Origin: Zoroaster sp. YZ-2022
Lineage: Eukaryota > Echinodermata > Asteroidea > Forcipulatida > Zoroasteridae
Assembly (NCBI GenBank): GCA_029582265.1
Contig: CM055828.1
Location: 28,908,618-28,972,617, forward strand
DNA length: 64,000 nt
Direction: 5' to 3'
A program made the position numbers and the translations under genes. The notes under the pieces were generated by a model. That model made no database searches, had not been told where the DNA came from, and saw nothing but the letters and a program-made list of their open reading frames with translations. Below, in pieces: positions 10,495 through 24,912 of the stretch. Position 1 is the first letter of the stretch; each line of letters opens with the position of its first letter.

Positions 10495-13400
10495 ATGGGG
10501 AGAAAGGTGGTACTAGCAACATGTACGCTGAATCAATGGGCTATGGACTTTGAAGGGAACTGCGAACGCATCCTGAAAAGTAAGTAACTTGCACAACACT
10601 TGAGCGACGACCCTGCCGGCCGGCCTGGGGCCTGGGCCTGGCGTTGGAGCTGTAGTGGTGAAGGTCCACCGGCCTAGCCTGGTTCGACAGCCCCTGGCTT
10701 GGTTCGACGGCAGGTTTGGGGACCCACTCTGCACGCTTGCTAATTTTTGGTGGGCTGGTCCCACGGATTGCTTACGTACGCTCCTTGTAAACGTTGTAAT
10801 TTTCCTCCCAACCACCATGCTCACGCACTGTCTGAGTTCAAGGTATTTGGTCAATGTCCAATGAAAGCCCCGCCCCCTCCTGCCAAAGGGGGTGGGGAGG
10901 CTGTGTGTTAACTCGTTTTGTTTTTGCCATGCATGTTAATTTACCTGTACATAGCCTACATAGGCCCTACTACATTTATTTGTGTGCACGTTTTGGACAA
11001 ATTCCCCCATTTTTGCTACATGTATGTGCACCTTTTTTAAAATTTCCTTTCACTTTTCAGATTATTTCCTTTCAATTTCTCAAACAAGAATTGTTCCAGT
11101 TCCTTTGTCTACTGGAAACAATTAACAAAGTAAACTTATTTAAAAGTAAACTTACTTTTTCAGTTCATATCCATAAATTGTTGGAAACATGTTAAAGTCA
11201 ATCTCTATACTATTTTCTATAGTCTATGTTTTAGTTAAAAACTGCATCCATGTCGGTTACTGCAACAGTGCAACTAAGTAAATGTACTTGGAAATCAGAG
11301 TTGATTAAGACAGTCCAAGAATTAAAAAAATTGTTCTCGGATTGCTTCATGTCCATTTCCTAAAGCTTCATGGAACATTTGAAGTGGCCACGGTTATAAG
11401 CAACTGCAGGTGCATACACCGTAGATCTGTGTGTACACGTACAGTACGTACCTGTACGTTATGTTATACTATAGGCATTTGCATCACATACATGTACCAG
11501 CTAAGATATGCTTTCCTCTTATATGTAGCTTCATTAAAGAAAACATCCAAAAGAACAGCCAAAACACTTTTTGACTTGTTGATGAAAAAAGGGTTGGACT
11601 GATGTGCATGTATATGTACATGTACATGCATATTTGTATGAACCTTCTGCATTATACATATGTACATGTATCTTTGCCTCACTTTTCTTTAACATTTTTA
11701 GTTTAATTACTGTCATAAAGAAAAAAAACATAAAGAATGCATAAAAATAATATTCAGTTATACCTAAATGATTTACTGGTAAAGATGGATTAGGCTCATT
11801 TCATCAGGTTGGGATACAAGGTGTGACATGAAGGTGAAATTTTCAAAAGTGATTAACTAACTTTTTTACAGTTTTTATTATGGAAATATATTATATTTTC
11901 ATAATTTAAAAGTTTTTTCTCCATTGAATTCAAAACTAAAATGATCCATTGGTGTCAACATGAAGGAAACAAATCACAGTACGGATGTAACATAGACACC
12001 AAAACATATTTTCAATGCAGCAGATGTTAGTCATAGCTTTTGAACCCCTCATCTCTTTTCACTTCAAAGCAGTCTGGTTTCATGCATTTACCAATTAATA
12101 TTATGCTTTTTAATGTCTGTCTTACATCGAAGCAATAAAAAGACTCGACAAAATGATCTTTATTTGGTTTTTGGCACCAAGAGGCTTTATTCTGGAATAT
12201 TTTCTTTATTAAATAATTTTTCAATAAAATCTATTTAAAAGTGACTTGGAAAGGACAATGAGGTTTATTGCTGTGGTATTAGGGTTTCTGGTGAATTACA
12301 TTGACCTTCAATTGAGTTTATTCTGTCCTAAACTGGGCTATGCGGATGTAACACTGACAACATTGGACACCGTGTCCACGTTACATATACTTCATGAACA
12401 ATAATACTCCAGTAGACAACACATTACTATTCATAATGAGCAACAGTTACAGTTCTTCAGAGATTATACAGACCCATAAGTCACTTCTCTATGCAGAAAT
12501 TGACCTTTAAAGACATCTATAGAATATTTAAGAGTACACAAAAGCTATCGGACGAAACCTGAACTACACCTTGAATTTTTTTCAAGAACCTACTGCAGAC
12601 AAGGATCTGTGTGTGCTTTGTGTCATTTAAAAAAAAACTAATTACTAACTTTAAAATTGTTTTAAATTTTGGGTCATTACTAATTGTAGCCATTACACAC
12701 TATTGGTAAAGTGTCTGTAAATGCTTCCATAATTTGTAAGAATCAAGAGAATAAAACCAAATTTGGGGTGGGGAGAATTTTATTTTCACTCTGAGACTCG
12801 TTTCATTTCTGTAATAAATAAAAAGTTATAGACCTGAATCACCTGATCAATTTCTCACGGACAGAAAGTTTCAAAAATTGCCTTCCCTAATTATAATAGT
12901 TTATTTAGTGCTTAATTTCAAGTCTATCTGCACATTACATGTCAACTATAATTTGTTTGTGCCATGGACAAATGGGATGATAAGATATTCATGCCTTATT
13001 TTGACCCTGCTTTAAAAATGGTTTGATCTAGAAAATTTGAAGTATTATTTTTGTGAAAAAGATGTTTTGACATCCCAAACCTTGGTAATACTGTTTTAAT
13101 GCATCCTCATACAAATTAAACCTCGGTAGAACAACTTTATGAGTTGAAATCAAGACGGTCGTGTAGTAGACATCAGTTATGCACCATACTATTTTTAATG
13201 TACGCGGTGGAATATTTTTTTTCTTCTACGAATTGTGCTTCGATGTAACGAAATACGGATGGACACCAAATTTCGGTAGTGGTATTTCAACTAACTTTTT
13301 GAGAAAACGGTACAGTTGAACTTCCAGCTGACACTTTTATTCATTAAAGAGGGGTTTGGACATGAATATTATGATGCAAAGTTATAGTTTTAGGCAATGG

Positions 13401-16400
13401 CGAAAATCTTTTACACCATTCAATTCTATCGACGTATTACACAGATTTACCAAAAAGACACCTTGCGTTACGTCGATGAAAGAAAATTTGAGCACCGTTG
13501 CTGAAATAATTTATGCAAATATTCCAGTATGCCTACCTTTATGTGAGAATTTAAACATCATATAACACATATATTAACAGAAAAATTTTACTTTGAATTT
13601 TTTTAAAATTCTTCTTCATCATCATAATAGGTAGGGCCCTATATGCATATTTTTTATGTCACAATTTTCATCACTTTTATTTCCATGGACACCACAACAT
13701 TCTTGGATAGAAATAATAAATTTAAACCCGAAATTATTTAAAAAACAATTCTGATTCATACTCTAGTATATAATTCATCAGAATAAACCATAATTTTCCT
13801 ATAAACATAGCCCAATCCTTATACAATTGTCCCTTAAAAAGTTGAGTTCAGCATATTTTGAGTGTATCCCAACCTGGTGAAATGAGCCATTAGCTAAAAT
13901 AAATAGACTTGACAAAAAGGTGTTGCATACGTGCGCATGTAGATAATAGTTTTATTAATACATGTGTTTAAGAAGAAAGTGCAATGCATGATGGGTAAAT
14001 TCCTTAAAACTAACCTTTATATTGTAAAATGATATTTACCCAGTCATTACCACACTTTCATTCATTCACATACATGTCGTGGCCGAGCGGTCTAGCGCAC
14101 CGAACTCAAGTTCTGGTGTTGCCAGCAGCAGGGTGTGGGTTCGAGCCCCGGTCGTGACACTTGTGTCCTTGAGCAAGGTACTTAACCATAATTGCTTCGT
14201 CCTTCGGATGGGACGTAAAGCCGTAGGTCCCGTGTGTTGTATAATGCACGTAAAGTGGATTGTCGTGCGGTCTAGCGCACTGAACTCAAGTTCTGGTGTT
14301 GCCAGCAGCAGAGTGTGGGTTCGAGCCCCGGCCGTGACACCTGTGTCCTTGAGCAAGACACTTAACCATAATTGCTTCTCTCCACCCAGGGGTTAAATGG
14401 GTACCTGTGAAGGCAGAGATGGTTTGCTCTATATGCGCTAGAAATGGCAGCAATTGAGCTGTATACTCCCCAGGGAGCTGAGATGGTTTCAGGAATGATT
14501 TATGAGCCTTATGAGCCTTATGAGCAGGGATAATAATATAATGCGCCTTGAGCGCCACTTAGTTGGTGGATACGTGCGCTATATAAATCTATACATTATT
14601 ATTATTATTATGTAAAACTTATGTTTACCACTTTATTGACACGATTATCATGGTTACTCACGTTACAAACCGGTTACTTACGTTACATAGTTACTCACAT
14701 TACCATTTCATTCCCTCGTATTCTTAAAGTATTTGTATAAAGATAATTGATTAAACTGTTTTCATATTAGAGATCATGAGTAGGAAGAAAATTCAAGTTG
14801 TCAGATTTTGAATCAAAGGAAAAGTTCAACTATAAAAAAAAAATCATGTTTTTGGTTACTCACATTACATTACCTGTCTGATATCCTGCTTTCTGAAAAC
14901 TTTACGTGACTAGATATGCACAGTTTTTTTTTAAATATGAGTATGGGTGCCATATGCATTTAGGAAATCAAAATTTCAATGGGCTATCAATTAACTAAGA
15001 GGACATACGAAATCAACGCATTTGGAAAAATATACTCTGCACATCATTCCACTTCAAATGATCATTTCTCAAAAGATACAAATAGAAATGAAGAATTTTC
15101 ACTTGTTTTTACAAACTTTGAGGTATAAACAACAAAATAAGATGAGTGATTGCCTTTAAATTCAGATTTGAATTTTTGAAGGTCATGTCCACTTTATCAT
15201 GGAATTGCCCATATACAGCGTTACATGTGGCCATGACATCAATCATCGTTTGCTTGCGCACATGTCGCCATTGGAAACAAACCATAGGAAGCTAACATTA
15301 TTAAATTTGTTGTCGGAGAAGCAAACGTCCCAAATTGATTAAATGACTAATGAGGATCCTCCTGTATTGTTTGCAAAAAAATAAAAATAAAAAAATAATT
15401 ATTGTAGTGTAGTGGGCAGCGATCGTTTGTGCATTACACCAGGGCATGTTTGGCAGCATGGAGTAATCCTGGTTAGCTGAAGGGGGTAGGGGAACATTGC
15501 CAAATGGATGTGGGCTCACATCTCTTGGCGCAAACATGGTGATGGCCGCCCACTACATCGGGGCATGTTTGGCAGCATGGAAGATCCCGGTTAGCCGAAG
15601 GCTCACACAAAACACATATTTGATCACTAGTCAGAATTACAAAAGACGCTATCCGCTATGGTCACGGCCTTAGGGTGCTATACGCTCCAAGTGGCGACTG
15701 CACAGGGCTGTTGCCAGGGAAGTTCACTGGTTCGTGCACGCTCTTAGCTCCACTAGCTGCACTTTAGTGGGAAGTTGCTATAGAGGTCAAAATCAGTTAA
15801 CTGCCTGTTTTGACTGTTGACCCAAATGTGCACACAGGGGCATTTTTGAATTGGTTTTTACTGTCATTTTGACCACCCTGAAAAATACCAGTCAATGCTT
15901 TTGTCAGTCAAAAACGGTCGACTCATTTCGACCTGTAAATGTACTTACTACACGCAAGGTTTGACAGTGTTTGACTTTTAAGTGCACTAGATATACCTTG
16001 GCAAGTATATCAACATTTTGACTGTTTTTGACCCTTGTAGTAGTAGGAGGGTTATTAGTGTTATGGATACCAGAGAAGTTTCTGGTGCAAACTTGTTGAA
16101 CAAAATGGCAGAAGAAAACCTATTTCCCAGGTAGGAAACCAACTGATACTCAACGTCCAGCTAGGTGTTCCAAAACACAGGAAAAGGTACATGTAGGCTA
16201 GATCAGCAAGAAGCATGTCCAGTTTGTATATAAAATCACTTTATATACAATCATATACAATCATATGTAATCATTCAAGCGACAGGACTCGCATACATAA
16301 TACAGACTGTAAAATGGCACTGCGAACACTGAACTGAAGTGCATTTCAGAGCTACAGAATACACAGAATATTTGTATAAATTCGTACAATATACTACTAG

Positions 16401-19400
16401 TCCCATACCTGTTACTGTTTCACACACTGTACACACTGTACAATACAGAAGGAAGTTAGACAATTAAATTGACTCTCAAGGAAGGAAATTGCATCGAATT
16501 ACTATACCGCCACTTTTCCTGAGTAAGGGCACTTGCATTAGAATATCAGAATGACTATGGGATAATTTTTAAGGGGGGCCAAGACCAGGGCAACAGAGGC
16601 CGTGGCCTCAGTGAAATTCCACACCTCTTTACTTTAAAGCCACCCCGTCCCCTTTGACTTTGACCCTGACCTTTGACCCCCAGTGTATTAAACCCTCCCA
16701 TGACTGCAGGGGTCAAAATCAGTCAAAATGTTCATATATTTGCCAAGGTATCAAGTGTACTTAAAAGTCAAACACTGTCATACCTTACATGCAGTAAGTA
16801 CATTTACAGGTCAAAATGAGTCGGCCGTTTTTGACAGGTAAAAGCATTGTCTGCTGTTGTTCAGGGTGGTCAAAATGACAGTAAAAACCAGTCAAAAATG
16901 CTCCTGTGTGCACATTTGGGTCAATAGTCAAAAACACTATACATTTGTAGCTACTTGCCACTAAAGGTCAGCTAAAGTAGGAGGGTTAAAGGGAAAAACA
17001 AGTTTTTGTTTGTGTTTTTTTTAAACAGGCATTGAAATAGCTAAATCAATGGGTGCAAGGTATCGTCTTGGACCTGAGCTTGAAATATGGTAAGTATGTA
17101 TTACTATCCAAACAGTGTGCATAGGTCCATTGAGGTACATACATGTATACATAAATTGGGGTTCACTTTGAAAATGTGATTACCGTCGTTTCCTATGATA
17201 CAGGATATGAACATTATCAACAGTGATGTAGAGAAAAAAAAATCAGCATCATAGCCAGAGGGGTGTCTGGGTGTCTTTTGGACACCCTGTTTAAATTTTG
17301 GACACCCTGTTTCAATTTTGGACACCCTATTTCATCTGTCATTTACATGTAAAAGTATTGTACATTGTAAGTGAACAATTTGGACACCCTGTTTAAATTT
17401 TGGACACCCTATTTCATCTGTCATTTACATGTAAACGTATTGTAAGTGAACAATTTGGACACCTTGTTTTGAAATTTCCAGCAAATTTGGACACCCTATT
17501 TCTAAATCCTGGCTAACACCTTGGTCAGCACAGGGAACGATTTCGTTCAAACATTTTGCGTAGCATAACTGCGATGCAAAAAATGAATTTGCATAGCAAA
17601 ATAATTTTTTGTATAGCAATCTGTGAATTTTGTGTAGCAAATTTAAAAATGCTTAAAATTACAGTATGTTCTGTGCATAGGTAAAGGTGTTTTTTTTAAG
17701 GCGTTACTGTCGTTTGGCTCATAATATGAATGTCCAAATTTTACCAGAAATAATAATTTTTAGTGTCCGGAAATTGAGCCACAGGTGGCAAAAAAAACTC
17801 CTGTGTAACTAATTTCGCCAAATTGCAGTCATTCATGAAAGTTAGTCCTCCGTCCATTTTCTTTTTTGTTTACATTATTATATCGATCGCTAAAACAGAG
17901 GCAAAAAACAAATTACCGACTGCGACATGTTCGGGTGCTTTTCAAAGTGAATTTCACCGAGTGTAACTTTACTTTGTGGTATAATCAAGCTTGCATTAAG
18001 AACACACTTTCGTACAGATTTGTCCTCTATTACAGTGTATGTGACAACCCCATAGGAGTGGGGTTTGTAAAGAAAAAGTTAAGCAAGTTAATCACCCTTC
18101 AATTCGCACCTTCACCATAGGTTTGTTTGAAGGCGAATTAGTTTGAATCTCGCTCAGTAGCCAACACAGCGTGAGTTGCATGTACCGATGCACATAGGTA
18201 AAACAAGTGCACGTGTTTACTATTGCATCAACACCGTTGCGTCGGCGTGAAGTCATCGTTGAACACGTACGTCGCACGGACGTACCCCCCGGCATGGTCT
18301 GGACACACGGAAACAAACCCAGTGGGGACGGATAGCTTTATATTTTTTGGTCGGAAATATACATGTAAACGTTATTTCGGGAAAGGTTTGTGAATATGGT
18401 TTCAAAAATGTTTATAAATCTGTCGAAATTTGTATCGCAAAATCTGCGATGCATTGTTTGAAATTCCATCGCAGATTGTCCAAATTACGTCGCATTTTGC
18501 GATGCGATACAGGGGAAATCGTTCACTGCAGCATCCTGTATGTCCTTGAATTGAAAGGTGATTTATTTTCACTCTCTAAAATGATGTGTTTTAAAGTTGC
18601 AGTCAAATTGAGTCAAATGACGACCATGATGGTGCAGACCTGAAAAAATTTGCACCTATAATCTTTGTATTTATAAACCCATATGTTGGGGCTCAGTTTA
18701 CGTTTCCATGGTACTTGCTTGTGTATGTTGATTTAAACAATTTGGTAAGACCCCCCAACAAAGTCTCTGGTTTCTTGTCTCTGTGCGTGTCGCCTCGGAC
18801 CTGCACGGGGACATTTTTGGTTTTCATCTTTTTTGCTTTGAAACGATGTCCAATTGCAGCCAAAATTGCTGGATCGATTGGAATTCTGCCGTGCTGTGTT
18901 TTCACATCGGGCTATGAACGTTTGCCCCGCGACTTCCGAGGCCTCTCTCAGCCACCATGCTTTGTGTATGGGAAATTTGGTCTGGTTCCAATAACCGCGT
19001 AGACATGTACATGTATCATGTATTTCACTGGTTGGGGGAAAAAAAAGATTACCAAAAAAAAAATAATAAAATAAAAAAGCGCGATGTTATATTACTTTTT
19101 AAGTAAACAAATTTGTACTACCTCAATGGTTATTATTTATTTTCTGCAGTTTGTTGATATGATAAATTACCAAGCACATACAGTGAAATAAAATATTGTC
19201 TCTCCCCTGATAGTAATTGAACTTCCATGGCTTTATGCATTGGAAGCTGCTAGTGTGGATGGAACTTAAGGTCACTAATATGGTGTGTGTGTGTGTGTGT
19301 GGGGGGGGTTGAAGTTAACGCTTCTGGTAATGTCAGTACCCACTGAACTAAATACCAAATACTGAAAATACTGAACAGAACAGACACAAGGGAGACCAGA

Positions 19401-22400
19401 AATGTTTTTTCCACATGATCAAAACTTACATTTTTAGATTGATGAAATTCTTGTGTCAGGTGATAAACAATTGATTTGATTGTACCCGTACACCGACTCA
19501 GAAAGCACTGAGTATGCACTGCTTCATATATACACGTACATTTTGTTCATTTCCGCAGTGGATATGGATGCAATGATCATTTCTACGAGTCGGACACCTG
19601 CTTGCATTCCTTCCAAGTCCTGGCGGAGCTGCTCAAGTCAAAGGTCACCGAGGACATCATCTGTGATGTTGGCATGTGAGTTCTTGATCTTATTTCTTTG
19701 TAGATGTGTTTTTTATTTATTAATTTTTTCGACCATGTTTTTGCTATTTAACCCTTCTGTGACTGCAAGGGTCAAAATTAGTCAAAATGTATATAAATGT
19801 ACGTACATTTACAGGTCAAAATGAGTTGACCGTTTTTGACTGGTAAAAGCATAGTCATGTATTGTTGAGGGTGGTCAAAACAACAGTAAAAACCAGTCAA
19901 AATTTATTCAAAAATTATTAGTCATAAAATCGTATTCGTTTCACACAGCCTCATGAATAATAATGAATATATGTTTGACCCGCTTGCTCAGTAGAATGAA
20001 CCAATCGTATTCGTTTCACACAGCCTCATGAATAATAATGAATATATACATGTTGACCTCCTTGATCAGTAGAATGAACCAATCGTATTCGTTTCTCACA
20101 GCCTCATGAATAATAATGAACATATGCTTGACCTTTATAATAATAAATTGTTTGACTATTTTATTTTTTCAGGCCTGTCCTGCACAAAGGCGTGCGATAC
20201 AATGCCAGGGTGATATTCCTCAACAGGTATGCAAACAGTTTTGCATGTAAAACATGACCTGAAATCGATATATCGATATTAAGATGAGATATGGCACTTA
20301 AATGGTTACATGTTAATGTAAATGTAGTTTGGCAAAATAATATTTTTGTCATTTTAGATAGATTGTGAAGTTAACTTAATTTTCTGCCTGAAAATATAGC
20401 ACTTGCCTTGACAAAATAAAAACCAAACCAGCAAGGACGTGATTTTTTTTGTGGTGAATTTATACTCATTTTTTGTTGAGAGGTTAACAAATGTTCTGGT
20501 AAATCGAAAATGAAATAAAACCTTTAATGGAAGTACATTGTATAAATTTGCCAGTCACCACAGCCAAGATGAGCAAATCCCCAAACATGTCCCCCAGATA
20601 TTTTTGACAACCTGACATAAATGACAAAAAAATGAGAGACTTTGATTGGCAGCTGATCATTGGGGGGAATTGATTATCTCCACTCCTTTCTTGTTAATTT
20701 AGACATTAAAATACCATTTTCAAATGACTCATCTCTTTACCCATATGCCCTTTTCCCCAACCCTCTTCGGTCGTCCAAGTGTGAAGCCTGCTGAGTGCAA
20801 CAAGATCCATCAGCAAGAATAAAATATCTTTTCTTCTCTGCTAACAACAGATTGTACAGATGTTTCCATTTGTTGCATTCTCTTGCATCCAGCAAGGGAT
20901 AGCTTGGGTTAAAGTTGAGAGGAAGTGAACTTTGACACATTTCTTTGTCACAAGGGACACTTTTTAAATTTCTGAAATCCTGATAAAATGGTTTCCCCAG
21001 GAAAATCTTGCTGATCAAGCCCAAGACGGACATGGCAAACTACGGGAATTACCGTGAGCTGCGCTGGTTCAAAGGATGGGTCAAGGATTGCGTGATAGAA
21101 GAGTATTTCCTTCCCAGAATGATCACAAACATTACAAATCAGGTATGGTAATGTCTCTTAGATGGTGTACTGCTGAAAGGTGTTATTACGTACTAGCCAA
21201 ATATTCATATACATAGTGTGGAAAACTATGAAATTGTGTTATTTTAGTTCTTTGTTTATTTATTTATTTATTTGTAGGGGGGTGGGATTTTAAGCCACTA
21301 CACATGTGCAATGTATATTGGTAATCTCAAAGATTTACATAAAACTTACTTGGTGTAAAGATCATCGCATCTGTGCAACAAGGTTGTATCTCAAAAATGC
21401 AACAAGGTTGTATCTCTAAAATGCAGCAAGGTCGTATCTCTAAAATGCAACAAGGTCGTATGTGTAATAGTGCATAAATTTGCATACATTAAAACAATTG
21501 AGTGCAACAACGTCGTATCTTCTTCCATAGGTTTTGCGTGTTCATCCTGGAACTCTGTAAAAAGATACGACCTTGTTGCACTGAGCAAAATCCATGTCTG
21601 CAACAAGGTCGTAACTATGATACGACCTTTTTGCGCAGATGCGAGGAGTTGATAATGGTATCAAACATTTCTTGAAATAGTTCTGTCTGAGGTGCTATAA
21701 TTTGACTAAAATTAGTGAAATGATTTCAAAAGTGAATTTCTGTCATCTGAAGACAAAGTGAGTAAGTGTAAGTGAGTTGTAAACCACATTTCTTTTCAGA
21801 ACTAATTACTACTCAAAAGAGATTTTTTTTCACATGGTGTCACCGCAAACAGTCTTTACTTATCCTTTTCACCATGCAAAGCTACAAACCTTACACATTG
21901 GAATGAACAATCTGAATGATCTTTTACTATTTCTCATTATCGACACAGTGAAACACTGAAACTTTCATAGCTTGATTCTTAGAAAGAATGGGTGCATTTG
22001 CATATATTTTACCAAAAGTGTTGAAATTATTGTACTCTTTTCTTAGTTTTTAGTAAGTGGAATGTCTTTGTAATAACAGATATATCAAATTAAGAGAACA
22101 ATTCTATATCCAAAATCCATAACCCACCCCAGACTGAGGGATCTCCTATATCCTAAGTCAACCACCCTCTTTCCCCCTGTGCTTGTTAACTGATTCAGTT
22201 CAGTGAGCACACACTCCTCTCCCCCAACCCCTAGGATCCTAGTCTCAACAGTTCCCGCCTGCACACCTCAACGAACTAATCCTCCAGCATCCATTCATGG
22301 GATGATCTTCCAGCAGTCTACTTAAGCAGCAGCATTTTCCAGAGTCCGGCATTCTCCTGAGGACGATCAGAGCATACTGATCGAAACGTCGAGTTGTACC

Positions 22401-24880
22401 TCCAGTTCTTTTCAGAACTAATTACTACTCAATTGAGAGTCCACATGGTGTCACCGCAATTAGTCTTACTTAACAATTTATTATTATTTTTTTTTTAGAC
22501 AACGGTTCCAATCGGAGATGGGGTTATCTCTACAAGAGACACGTGCATAGGATCAGAATTGTGTGAAGGTCTCTGGACAGCAAATAGGTGAGACATAAAA
22601 ACCGCTCAAACAAACAACATGCTGCAGCCACCTTTGTCAGGTTCGCTGTATGCTAGTATGATTATAATGCTGATTCTCTATACATAAAGGAGCCAGTCTG
22701 TTTTTTGTTGTCCTGCCTTGGTTTGGTCATGTGAAAAACAATTTGGCTGTATCTTAAATGGACTTGTAAATTCGTCACGATCAGAGTAGACTTTCAATAG
22801 GGCATGGAATCAGCTTTCGTAGTTTAAGATGAATACAGTGACTGAATATTACTAGCTCATTTATGTAAGTGTAATACGACTTTATCATGTGTAATATTAT
22901 TTTCAGTCACTGAGTTAATCTAAAACTAGCACTCCGATTCCATGCCCTGTTGATCTTGAAGTTACTGTCCCTTTAATAATTAATAATAATAATATTGTTC
23001 TTATATTGCATTTCACATAATGTCCCAATGCGCTTTACATTATTTCCCCTGGTCACTGGGCTAATATCATTCCTAAACCCCTTGGCCGTGGCACTACAAT
23101 AAAAAAAAGATGTGTTGCATTGACCCTAATCCCCTAGGCATTTTGGCTAGGAACCATCCCAAATCCACCAAAATCCATCAACATGCCGTAAAAAGGTACC
23201 CCAATTGTTGGACTTGGATGGAATTGATACAGTAGCAAATGCAAAGCATCCATGGCTTGGCTATACAACAGTCCTGAATCCAACAAAAGCACCCGGTGGA
23301 GTTTGATGGATTTGGTACAGTAGCAAATGCAAAGCACCATGGCTTGGCTATACACAGTCCCGAATCCAACAAAAGCAACCGGTGGAGTTTGATGGATTTG
23401 GTACAGTAGCAAATGCAAAGCACCATGGCTTGGCTATACACAGTCCCGAATCCAACAAAAGCAACCGGTGGAGTTTGATGGATTTGGTACACATGGTTAC
23501 ATGCTCTGTTCACTGGGTTATACTGTGGAGTACTGAATCCACCAAAATCAGGCAAAACCAGGAGAAGGATTTTGGAGGATTTGGGGGTAGTTAGGGTTAA
23601 TAGCAAATATACCACCCTACCTAAGGATCATGAAATGTTTTTGACTGTCTGCAGCCCTCATATTGCCATGAGTTTAAACGGTGTAGAAATCATTACCAAT
23701 GGTAGCGGAAGCCATCATGAACTCAGAAAATGCCACACAGTGATTGATCTAGTCAAGTCGGCTACTTATAAGGTACGTCCACGATTATGTCTCGTTTTTA
23801 CCCCTTCGGAAGGAATTCAAAGCGGTTTATACTGTTTACTAGTGATAGTGAATGTGTAAATGATCTGGCCAGCTGGACACCTTATGAAAGACAGGGTGTA
23901 TCATTGTCTGCACAGTAACATCCTCATGGGCCAGTATAACATTGGTAATGTTTGCAAAATCTAATTCCATGAGTATGCTTACTCTCTCTTTGAACCAAGA
24001 TTGTACATTAACCCTAACCCCCTAGGTATTCTGGCTAGGAACCTTCCTGAATCCTCCGAAATCCTCCAGTGCACTTTTGGAAACATGCCCTTATCTTCAA
24101 AATGCACCATGCATTTTCGTTGATCTTTCATTTTTAGCACTTATGGCCTGTACTTCTTGCCAGGTAGTAATTTTGCCACATTTGAAGAGGTGAACGTACC
24201 AGTTTCAAACAGTGCTGAATTTTTCCAAAAAAGTGCCCCTTGGAGGATTTTGCAGGATTTGGGGTGGTTGGGGTTAAAAAAAAAAAAAAAAAAAAAAAAA
24301 TTTTTAAGTAAAAGTTTCAGCTTATTATGTTGTCATTCACCAAAAAATAGTGAAAATTCATTCAGATGTTTGGTTTTCATTCTAGTATGGAATTTAAATT
24401 TGTACTAGAAGTTGACTGACACGAGGACACATTGCGTAAATTTTCTTTAAAGCGTGCAGCACGCATGACCTTTTTGAAAACCATTTTTCAAGTTACAATA
24501 TGTGTTTGACCTGTGTGATGTCATTGTCGGGGGCCATTGATTTGACTTCATAAATGGAACATATGATTTGATTTCAGTGTGGAGGCATTTACATGTATTC
24601 CAACTTACGAGGATGTGACGGGGAGAGATTGTATTACCAAGGGGGCTCGCTCATCGGTATCAATGGTAGTATCGTCACAAAAGGAGATGAATTCTCATTA
24701 CAAGATGTGGTGGGTTTTCACAACTTTCTTCCAAATGCTCTTTGGAAATCTTTGATAATTGTAATTACCGAAGATGGATGGCTTGTTGTGTTCATAGACT
24801 TGAAGGAAACATACTTAATTTATACAAGCAACCTCATTTTGGCATTATTGTCGAACTCTAGCCAATAACCCTTTGACAAC

Positions 24881-24912
<32 letters not shown>

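Larger units (their letters stand above)
10580..17028. other. NADSYN1 intron 1, rich in transposable elements
   Basis: A 6.4 kb intron. Its start (10600-10720) is GC-rich with several CpGs and could belong to the promoter region. It then holds a 2.1 kb TIR element (11793-13888), two tRNA-Leu SINE units (14076-14611), a region with repeated GTTACTCAC-type motifs (about 14640-15225), a partial direct duplication of a GGGGCATGTTTGGCAGCATGG segment (15440-15600), and two GTCAAAA-type MITEs (15750-16055, 16688-16989). No extra exon was seen. Confidence 0.65.

Noticed and set aside
14076..14160. tRNA-Leu-like sequences here and at 43506, 57489, 25246 and others
   Set aside because: All are followed by a common SINE body and tail and show mismatched stems; they are SINE heads, not tRNA genes.
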